Shown here: piece after piece, positions 1 to 5,040 of the stretch
How the letters are laid out: each line of letters begins with the position of its first letter
Position numbering within the stretch: the first letter of the stretch is position 1
Source of the DNA: Methanobacteriota archaeon
GTDB lineage: Archaea > Thermoplasmatota > Thermoplasmata > RBG-16-68-12 > EA-27
Length of the DNA: 5,040 bases
NCBI GenBank assembly: GCA_016207545.1
Contig: JACQPO010000173.1
Coordinates: forward strand, 1 to 5,040
Reading direction: 5' to 3'
Notes under the pieces: generated by a model
What the model was told of the DNA's origin: nothing
Databases searched by the model: none
Seen by the model: the letters and a program-made list of their open reading frames with translations, nothing else
Program-made: the position numbers and the translations under genes

Positions 1-1245
<1,245 letters not shown>

Positions 1246-1251
1246 GGCCCC

Positions 1252-1269
1252 CGCGCCGCATCCGGCGCG
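1252..1269 (+). repeat. Perfect 7-bp GC inverted repeat just before the epimerase start
   Basis: CGCGCCG at 1252-1258 and CGGCGCG at 1263-1269 are exact reverse complements with the 4-base loop CATC. The repeat fills most of the gap between the mutase stop and the epimerase GTG and ends one base before the GTG. In read-through mRNA it would form a stable hairpin next to the start; as DNA it would sit between the possible TATA box and start site, where an operator could lie. It has no following T-tract, so it is not a standard intrinsic terminator. Confidence 0.5.
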
Positions 1270-1270
1270 C

Positions 1271-1669
1271 GTGCGCATCGATCATATCGGGATCGCGGTG
1301 CGGAGCCTCGCGTCCGCCCTGAAGGTGTACGAGGCGATCGGGCTCCGCCCGGAGGCGACGGAGGACGTGCCCACGGAGGGCGTGCGGACCGCGTTCCTCC
1401 GCGTCGGCGACGCGCACCTGGAACTCTTGGAACCCCTCACCTCGGACGGCGTGATTGCGCGATTCTTGGCGAAGCGCGGCGAAGGGTTTCACCACATCGC
1501 ATTGGCGGTGGACGACATCCTCGTGGCGATGGAGCAGGCACGGAAGCGGGGGTTGGCGGTGATCGACGAGAAGCCGCGGACGGGCGCGCGAGGCCGCTTG
1601 GTCGCGTTCGTCCACCCGAAGAGCACGGGCGGCGTATTGCTCGAATTCGCGCAATACCCGCGAACGTGA
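1271..1669 (+). CDS. mce: Methylmalonyl-CoA epimerase (VOC superfamily)
   Basis: Interconverts (S)- and (R)-methylmalonyl-CoA, linking the carboxylase product to the mutase. The 132-residue length from the GTG at 1271 matches the roughly 130-150 residues usual for the family. Frame-open sequence upstream to 1190 would overlap the mutase and shows no family similarity, and the GTG leads straight into RIDHIGIAV, where homologues begin. The protein has two beta-alpha-beta-beta-beta (VOC) halves. Likely metal ligands by family analogy are His5 (DHIGIAV), Glu51 (HLELLEP), His75 (GEGFHHIALAV) and Glu125 (GGVLLEFAQYP). KPRTGARG and FVHPKSTGG near residues 101-121 are also typical. It lies directly behind the mutase large subunit on the same strand, a common pairing. 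No Shine-Dalgarno is visible; a TATA-like hexamer and a GC hairpin precede it. Related VOC enzymes such as glyoxalase I are possible, but the motif set and neighbour make epimerase clear. Confidence 0.95.
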   Translation: MRIDHIGIAVRSLASALKVYEAIGLRPEATEDVPTEGVRTAFLRVGDAHLELLEPLTSDGVIARFLAKRGEGFHHIALAVDDILVAMEQARKRGLAVIDEKPRTGARGRLVAFVHPKSTGGVLLEFAQYPRT

Positions 1670-1826
1670 GAGTACTTCCGAAAGTAGGCCAAGCGTCAGC
1701 GCCTCTTCCTTCGGTGCATGGTCGCGGCGAGTCTCCTTTTGGGGTCGTCCCGTCCCTCCGGAGCGGCTCGTGCCCCGGGCCAACGCCACCAAACTTTGGG
1801 CCGCGAATCCCGCGACTGGACCGCGC
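1670..1826. other. Non-coding stretch between epimerase gene and minus-strand block
   Basis: No convincing gene on either strand: translations are Arg/Pro/Gly/Ser-rich with no family motif. It holds a weak 5-bp stem (TACTT/AAGTA, 1673-1686) just after the epimerase stop, a short TTTT run at 1737-1740 that might aid termination, and a small palindrome (CCAAACTTTGG, 1789-1799). None is strong alone. The epimerase transcript and the converging minus-strand transcript probably both end here. Confidence 0.4.
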
Positions 1827-2142
1827 CTACGTTACGACGCCCGCCGGTCTCCTCGGGAACCGAACGGCCTCGAGCAGGAGGTCGAGGAAGTCGTCCATCC
1901 GCATGAGCCGGTCCTCCAGGAACAACGCGGGCTGGAGGAGGGCTTTGAGGGGGACCCACAGGTTGGGCAAGATTACCGTGAAGAGGTGGAACAACAGGCG
2001 GACTGCGTAGTTATTGCTGTGTGGGCCCCGTTCGCCCTCTCTCTCACCGCAGCCCTGATAGTGGAATTCTGGCGAAGGCAATCGACGCGCCGACGAGGCC
2101 GAGGATTCCGGCTAGGACGATGAGGACCTAGAACTGTTTCAT
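1827..2142 (-). pseudogene. Broken small membrane-protein gene (in-frame amber plus frameshift), translationally overlapping the gene before it
   Basis: An ATG at 2142-2140 overlaps the TGA stop of the preceding minus-strand gene as ATGA, typical of coupled genes. It reads MKQF, then TAG at 2130-2128, then a clean hydrophobic segment (VLIVLAGILGLVGASIAFAR), ending at TGA 2046-2044. From about 2045 a second minus-strand frame, offset by one base, takes over: a second hydrophobic stretch (YAVRLLFHLFTVILPNLW), then LFLEDRLMRMDDFLDLLLEAVRFPRR and a TAG at 1829-1827. About 90% of codons from the second hydrophobic stretch onward end in G or C, against about 70% in the competing plus-strand frame. 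Joining the frames gives a two-helix protein of about 100 residues. The amber codon plus one frame change suggest decay or base-calling errors. Alternatively only one piece is real, for example 1827-2081 from a TTG. No family recognised. Confidence 0.45.
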
Positions 2143-2708
2143 AACTGCCACTCCGTCCGGATCGCTACGTCCGGAGGCAACGCCGCTTGGAAGACCGACA
2201 CGAGCTGCTTCGCGAACTCGCGCCTAGCATCCTTCGCGGTCACGCCCTCCCCCTTCCTCCGCTTGACATAGTCGCGGGGCGGCAACACCACGAACTCAAG
2301 CTTCTTCCGTTTCCCCTTGGGATCCGTGTACTCCGTGCGAAGCCGGTAGGTGCCTCCGCTCCTCTCGAGCCGGAGACGTTGAAGGGCCGCGTGCGGGACG
2401 GTGATGTTCTTCCTGTTCAACGCGAGGGCGGAGGGCTCCGTCCGTTCCCAATCCAAGGACCGCCTTCTCGCCGCCGCATCTGCAATCAGCGCTCCCACGG
2501 CGGCGCCAGGAACCGCTCCGATGACCTGCGCTACATTGCCAAAATTAGATAGGTCGGGCGCCGCAAATCCGAGGAACACCTGCGCTATCAACGTCCCCAC
2601 GCCGGCGCCCAGAAATCCTCCGACCAAGATCGCTTTCTCGACGAGAAGGACGAAGATTGATCGATCATTCGTCAAGAGGACCGCGTATTCTTTCTTGCCG
2701 GAGCCCAT
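2139..2708 (-). CDS. Small membrane protein: PH-like domain interrupted by a glycine-zipper transmembrane hairpin (hypothetical)
   Basis: A 189-residue protein of no named family. The start at 2708 is chosen because a strong GGAGGT lies 4 bases upstream (2713-2718, minus strand) and the protein-like sequence begins there; the frame stays open to a GTG at 2819, adding 37 residues of poorer coding character. Residues 7-22 (EYAVLLTNDRSIFVLL) resemble the LTN-x-R-x-I-F-V strand of bacterial/archaeal PH-like domains. Residues 26-49 and 59-79 are two hydrophobic, Gly/Ala-rich segments (GGFLGAGVG, GAVPGAAVGAL) joined by a short loop, a likely membrane hairpin. Residues 96-145 return to beta-type sequence (NITVPHAALQRLRL, TYRLRTEY, KKLEFVVLPP), ending in an amphipathic helix (160-177). 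Residue 189 is followed by TGA overlapping the ATG of the broken gene downstream. A membrane-anchored PH-like role is inferred; function is unknown. Confidence 0.75.
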   Translation of the reverse strand: MGSGKKEYAVLLTNDRSIFVLLVEKAILVGGFLGAGVGTLIAQVFLGFAAPDLSNFGNVAQVIGAVPGAAVGALIADAAARRRSLDWERTEPSALALNRKNITVPHAALQRLRLERSGGTYRLRTEYTDPKGKRKKLEFVVLPPRDYVKRRKGEGVTAKDARREFAKQLVSVFQAALPPDVAIRTEWQL

Positions 2709-2712
2709 CCAA

Positions 2713-2718
2713 ACCTCC
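2713..2718 (-). promoter_or_regulatory. Strong Shine-Dalgarno GGAGGT deciding the start at 2708
   Basis: Read on the minus strand, GGAGGT is followed by TTGG and then ATG. It is the only strong ribosome binding site seen before a start codon in the window. It favours the ATG at 2708 over the in-frame GTG at 2819. Confidence 0.6.
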
Positions 2719-2792
2719 AGCCTTGGAATCGAGCCGACTTTCTCCTCCGTGAAACTCCTCCCCCGTCCGGCGACGGCCAAGGGCGGACCGCG

Positions 2793-2799
2793 CTTAATA
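2793..2799 (-). promoter_or_regulatory. Possible TATA-like box for the 2139-2708 gene
   Basis: TATTAAG on the minus strand is the most A/T-rich heptamer upstream of this gene. Archaeal spacing would place transcription start near 2770, giving a leader of about 60 bases that contains the Shine-Dalgarno. It has not been tested against chance occurrence. Confidence 0.35.
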
Positions 2800-2815
2800 C
2801 CTTCGGGGTCGGCCT

Positions 2816-2929
2816 TCACGGGGGGTCGGCCGAAGTGGTCTGGGAGAACCCGGAGAAGGGGGCAGCTTTGTCCAGGACGCGGAATCGATTCTTGGGCAGA
2901 ACTTCCTCCGGAGGGCGAAACCGGACCAC
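2816..2929 (-). pseudogene. Possible out-of-frame continuation of the 2929-3234 ORF
   Basis: At the TAG of the preceding ORF a GTG overlaps it (TAGTG, 2931-2927) and opens a 37-codon frame ending at TGA 2818-2816. Its translation (VVRFRPPEEVLPKNRFRVLD, then KAAPFSGFSQTTSADPP) looks like ordinary protein, and about three quarters of codons end in G or C, more than in the original frame past the TAG. It could be a tail separated by a frameshift, a tiny coupled ORF, or chance. The TGA overlaps a GTG at 2819, the far-upstream alternative start of the next gene. No family recognised. Confidence 0.25.
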
Positions 2930-3234
2930 TACCCAGTGGACGCCCCCACGGACGCCCAGGCGGCGCTCAGTGCGAGGCCGAGGACCAGCTCCCGCTCGAT
3001 CGACCTCAGGGTGGGCGAGACGACTTCGAAGACCCGTCGGCCGCTCGAGGCCACCTTCCCTTCCGCCGCGACTCGCTCGTCCTCGTAGATGATGATCCGA
3101 CCGGAGAGCTTTTCAGCGATTCGGTAGACGGCCGAAAGGTCTTTACGTCCGCGCCGGTGTGCCCGGCCGATGTCCCTGGCCGGGGCGCTCGTCTCCCTCG
3201 CCGCCGCGGTCGTGAGCCTTTTCTTCACCGCCAC
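2929..3234 (-). CDS. Hypothetical ORF, possibly degenerate; overlaps the start of the divergent membrane gene
   Basis: A 101-codon frame whose first 30 residues (Arg/Ala-rich, GTG start at 3234 or 3228) lie antisense to the promoter and first helix of the plus-strand gene at 3170 and do not look like a real N-terminus. From residue 31 it becomes protein-like: KDLSAVYRIAEKL, SGRIIIYEDERVAAEGKV, RRVFEVVSPTLRSIERELVL, then an Ala/Leu-rich end (GLALSAAWASVGASTG). About 84% of these codons end in G or C. No ATG, GTG or TTG exists between codon 3 and Val61, so either it starts inside the neighbouring gene, uses a non-standard start, or is the 5'-truncated remnant of a larger gene. A plausible continuation lies in another frame past the stop. 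No family recognised; not assigned a function. Confidence 0.35.
   Translation of the reverse strand: MAVKKRLTTAAARETSAPARDIGRAHRRGRKDLSAVYRIAEKLSGRIIIYEDERVAAEGKVASSGRRVFEVVSPTLRSIERELVLGLALSAAWASVGASTG
3142..3147 (+). promoter_or_regulatory. Possible TATA-like box for the seven-helix membrane gene
   Basis: TTTACG, within GGTCTTTACGT, stands at -28 to -23 from the ATG at 3170, fitting a leaderless archaeal promoter. No Shine-Dalgarno precedes the ATG. The surrounding 40 bases are very GC-rich, so the hexamer stands out. Confidence 0.45.
3162..3184 (+). repeat. Perfect 7-bp inverted repeat with the start codon in its loop
   Basis: CCCGGCC at 3162-3168 and GGCCGGG at 3178-3184 are exact reverse complements separated by 9 bases, which include the ATG at 3170-3172. 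If the mRNA has a leader, the hairpin would display the start codon in a loop; if the mRNA is leaderless, the left arm is not transcribed and the repeat could only act as DNA, for example as an operator over the start site. Confidence 0.45.
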
Positions 3235-3901
3235 GGTCGCGCGGAAGTGGGCGGAAAGCCGGAAGCTCCACTACGCGGCGTGGACCGCGGGCCTCGCGAT
3301 GTTCTCGATAGCGACCCTCGTGCAGTTCGTCGGCGAACTGTCCGGATGGAGCGAAGTGTTGTTCCGCACATGGTACCTCTTCGGGATCGTGAACGTGGGA
3401 TACCTCGGCCTCGGCTCCGTGTACCTCGCGAACCGGAAGGCCGGGCACGGGTTCGGCGTCTTCCTGCTTGTGATGACGCTCGCGCTTGTGGCGGCGGTCC
3501 TCATGACCCCGACGAACGCGGAGGCGATCGCGCGGATGGGCGTCACGCGACCGCCGACGGGCGAAGGATGGTCGGCGAGCACGCCCCGCCTCATCACGCC
3601 GATCATCAACATCTTCGGCGCGGCGGCGCTCATCGGCCTCTCCCTCTACGGGCTGTGGAAGTTCCGCCTCACGTACAACGCGTACATCGCCGCGGGCGCG
3701 GTCGTCCTGTCAATCAGCACCGGGCTCACGCGGTTCGGGGAGGCGTCCTTCTTCTACGTGGGCCTCTTCGCCGGCATCGCGATCATGTTCGTCGGCTTCC
3801 TGAAGGCGGCCGAGTGGGCGAAGGAGCGGAAGAAGGCCGTACCCATCGAGCCCGCCAAAGCTCCGGCGCCGAAGTCGCAAAGTGTCGCCCAGCCCAAGTG
3901 A
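3170..3901 (+). CDS. Seven-transmembrane-helix protein of unknown function
   Basis: A 243-residue integral membrane protein with no family I can name. Hydrophobic segments fall at about residues 3-23, 38-56, 66-87, 95-113, 142-163, 171-186 and 193-213. Basic clusters follow helices 1 (RKWAESRK), 3 (NRK), 5 (KFR) and 7 (KAAEWAKERKK), so the positive-inside rule gives N-terminus out and C-terminus in. The longest loop (114-141, PTNAEAIARMGVTRPP) would be outside. The tail from 222 is Pro/Ala/Lys-rich and probably disordered in the cytoplasm. No retinal-type lysine context, kinase domain or transporter motif is seen. The ATG at 3170 is needed to include helix 1. The gene is preceded by a TATA-like box and a GC inverted repeat and followed 34 bases later by the biotin ligase on the same strand. 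It could be a sensor or an enzyme-associated membrane component; sequence alone does not say. Confidence 0.85.
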   Translation: MSLAGALVSLAAAVVSLFFTATVARKWAESRKLHYAAWTAGLAMFSIATLVQFVGELSGWSEVLFRTWYLFGIVNVGYLGLGSVYLANRKAGHGFGVFLLVMTLALVAAVLMTPTNAEAIARMGVTRPPTGEGWSASTPRLITPIINIFGAAALIGLSLYGLWKFRLTYNAYIAAGAVVLSISTGLTRFGEASFFYVGLFAGIAIMFVGFLKAAEWAKERKKAVPIEPAKAPAPKSQSVAQPK

Positions 3902-3907
3902 ACGTTC
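3900..3907 (+). repeat. 8-bp palindrome GAACGTTC between membrane gene and biotin ligase
   Basis: The perfect palindrome overlaps the stop codon of the membrane gene and the possible TATA box of the ligase. Its position would suit a regulator site, but an 8-bp palindrome is common by chance. Confidence 0.2.
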
Positions 3908-3910
3908 TTA
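3905..3910 (+). promoter_or_regulatory. birA: Possible TATA-like box for biotin ligase gene
   Basis: TTCTTA lies at -31 to -26 from the ATG at 3936, in an intergenic gap otherwise rich in C. The only purine-rich stretch near the ATG (CGGAG) abuts it too closely to serve as a ribosome binding site, so a leaderless start is plausible. Read-through from the membrane gene 34 bases upstream is the alternative. Confidence 0.35.
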
Positions 3911-3935
3911 GCCCCGCTCCCCTTCCCGCACGGAG

Positions 3936-4670
3936 ATGGAGCCACTGATCGGCCGCACCATCCTGCGCTTCGACGCGGTCGAGTCCACGAACGACACCGC
4001 CAAAGAGCTGCTCGGGACGCAGGCGGACGAGGGCACCGTGATCGTCGCGGACCGCCAGGTCGCGGGGCGCGGCCGATACGGTCGCGCGTGGTTCTCCCCG
4101 CCGGGCGGACTCTACTGCTCCATCGTCCTCAAGCCGGACGAGAAGCAGGTGCAGCTCCTCACCCTGATCAGCGGGATGCCCGTCGTGAAGGCGCTCCGCC
4201 ACTGGTCCGTCCTCGCGACCCTGAAGTGGCCGAACGACGTCGTGTTCCAGAACCGGAAGCTCGGGGGCATCCTGTGCGAGGGCGTGTACCGCCACGACAC
4301 GTTCTGGGTCGTCGCGGGGATCGGGGTGAACACGAACACGCCCCTCGACCGGCTCCCGGAGGAAGTGCGGCGCACCGCCAGCTCCGTGAGGGCGGAGACG
4401 GGCGTCGAGCTGTCGAACGAAGAGTTCCTCGAGTACATGCTCAGGGAGTACGACAAGGTATACAAGGCGAGCAAGACCGGGGCGAGAAACGTGCTCGCGC
4501 GGGAGTACATGGCCCTGTGCTCCACGATCCGGCAACGCGTAGAAGTTGCGACACTAGCCGAGAAGGTGCGAGGGACGGCGGTCGATGTTACGCCGCTCGG
4601 TGCCCTCGTCGTCGTCGACGAAAGGGGAAATCGCGTCGAGATCCCCGACGGTACGGTCCACTACGTCTGA
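3936..4670 (+). CDS. birA: Biotin--[carboxylase] ligase, monofunctional (no DNA-binding domain)
   Basis: Activates biotin with ATP to biotinyl-5'-AMP and transfers it to a lysine on the biotin carrier of acetyl-/propionyl-CoA carboxylase. The 244 residues start directly with the catalytic domain: VESTNDTAKE (15-24), the biotin/AMP loop GRGRYGRAW (44-52) followed by SPPGGLYCS, LKWPNDV (96-102) with Lys97, KLGGILCE (108-115) and GIGVNTN (128-134, often GIGINVN). The C-terminal small SH3-like domain spans about 197-244 (GTAVDVTPLGALVVVDERGN, then IPDGTVHYV). All expected motifs are present. There is no N-terminal winged helix, so unlike E. coli BirA it should not repress biotin genes. With mutase and epimerase nearby, propionyl-CoA carboxylase is an attractive partner, but its genes are not in the window. 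Convergent with the permease gene 18 bases downstream. Confidence 0.95.
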   Translation: MEPLIGRTILRFDAVESTNDTAKELLGTQADEGTVIVADRQVAGRGRYGRAWFSPPGGLYCSIVLKPDEKQVQLLTLISGMPVVKALRHWSVLATLKWPNDVVFQNRKLGGILCEGVYRHDTFWVVAGIGVNTNTPLDRLPEEVRRTASSVRAETGVELSNEEFLEYMLREYDKVYKASKTGARNVLAREYMALCSTIRQRVEVATLAEKVRGTAVDVTPLGALVVVDERGNRVEIPDGTVHYV

Positions 4671-4671
4671 T

Positions 4672-4681
4672 TCTCCGGAGA
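4672..4681. repeat. 10-bp palindrome TCTCCGGAGA in the convergent gap
   Basis: The 18-base gap between the converging ligase and permease genes contains this perfect palindrome. It could fold in either transcript, but it lacks a T-tract on both sides, so a termination role is only a possibility. Confidence 0.25.
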
Positions 4682-4688
4682 GACGCCA

Positions 4689-5040
4689 TCAGCCGCCCCG
4701 CAACTTGAGCACCCGGGCGACGTCCATGCGTGCAAGTCGCCAGGCAACGAAGAGAGACGCCACGAACATCGTGGCGATCACGAGGGCGAGCAGCAACAGC
4801 GACTCCAAGGGGACGACGAAGGGAAACGGCACGAGCTGCTCGCCTTCAAGGGACGGACCCGCGGGGAGGACGCGAACGCCCACGTAGGAAGCGAGGAGAC
4901 CGACCCCTGTGCCAATCAGAACGGCTACAATCGCAATCGTGAGGGCCTCACCGAGGAGGATCGTCGCGGTCTGCCAGCGGCTCGCCCCCCGCGCGACGAT
5001 CCCCGCGAACTCCGCGTCGCGCTCCAGGCTTGCGGCGTAC
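4689..5040 (-). CDS. FtsX-like ABC transporter permease, C-terminal part (5' end beyond window)
   Basis: The minus-strand frame is open from the right edge to a TGA at 4691-4689, giving 116 C-terminal residues. The fragment opens with YAASLERDAEFAGIVARGAS, matching the cytoplasmic coupling segment of FtsX-domain permeases (usually E-R-x-x-E-x-x-x-L/V-x-A-x-G-A). A helix at about 34-54 (LTIAIVAVLIGTGVGLLASY), an external loop with GPSLEGEQLVPFPF, a last helix at about 79-100 and the short basic tail RLARMDVARVLKLRGG follow. This is the end of a MacB/LolC-type permease that works with a separate ATPase; the substrate cannot be told from this piece. A GTG at 4883 is inside the domain and is not the start. 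It faces the biotin ligase gene and is probably unrelated to it. Confidence 0.85.
   Translation of the reverse strand, partial: YAASLERDAEFAGIVARGASRWQTATILLGEALTIAIVAVLIGTGVGLLASYVGVRVLPAGPSLEGEQLVPFPFVVPLESLLLLALVIATMFVASLFVAWRLARMDVARVLKLRGG

Noticed and set aside
1789..1799. Palindrome CCAAACTTTGG as a regulator site
   Set aside because: Short, single copy and not placed before any supported start codon.
1770..2123. Plus-strand frame of 117 codons with a hydrophobic stretch near its end
   Set aside because: Fewer codons end in G/C (about 70%) than in the minus-strand frame opposite it (about 90%), and the first part is not protein-like.
2128..2130. TAG read as pyrrolysine
   Set aside because: No pyrrolysine genes are visible, the position at codon 5 just before a membrane segment is unlike known pyrrolysine sites, and the same gene also needs a frame change, which favours decay or error.
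2401..3948. Very long plus-strand open frame (515 codons) across several genes
   Set aside because: Its translation is dominated by Arg, Pro and Gly, crosses the start of the seven-helix gene in another frame and shows no motif; it is a product of high GC.
3783..4535. Minus-strand 250-codon frame opposite the biotin ligase
   Set aside because: Antisense shadow; low-complexity composition, and the plus strand carries every ligase motif.

Overview
The window is GC-rich, with strong G/C preference at third codon positions, and looks archaeal, most plausibly a high-GC member of Thermoplasmatota. Three things point that way. The methylmalonyl-CoA mutase catalytic chain ends without a fused B12-binding domain. 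The biotin ligase lacks an N-terminal helix-turn-helix. Three plus-strand genes have a T/A-rich hexamer 23-31 nt before the start codon and no Shine-Dalgarno sequence, which fits archaeal leaderless promoters. Some bacteria also split the mutase, so the assignment is an inference.

Layout. Positions 1-1245 (+) hold the C-terminal three quarters of the mutase large chain, cut by the left edge. It is followed by methylmalonyl-CoA epimerase (1271-1669, +). Positions 1670-1826 show no gene. From about 1827 to 3160 the coding signal switches to the minus strand: a degenerate ORF (2929-3234, with a possible out-of-frame tail to 2816), an intact small membrane protein (2139-2708) and a small membrane gene that looks broken (1827-2142), joined to its neighbour by an ATGA overlap. 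The plus strand resumes with a seven-helix membrane protein of unknown function (3170-3901) and a biotin-protein ligase (3936-4670). A convergent FtsX-type ABC permease (4689-5040, -) runs off the right edge.

How they work together. Mutase and epimerase are consecutive steps of the methylmalonyl-CoA pathway: (S)- to (R)-methylmalonyl-CoA, then succinyl-CoA. The biotin ligase could charge the biotin carrier of propionyl-CoA or acetyl-CoA carboxylase, which makes methylmalonyl-CoA, but no carboxylase gene is visible. The mutase's B12-binding subunit is also not in the window. The membrane genes between them have no obvious link to this pathway.

Most worth a second look: a lost arginine in the CoA-binding motif of the mutase; the decaying minus-strand block with an in-frame amber codon; a PH-like protein apparently split by a glycine-zipper membrane hairpin; and perfect 7-bp GC inverted repeats at two start sites.
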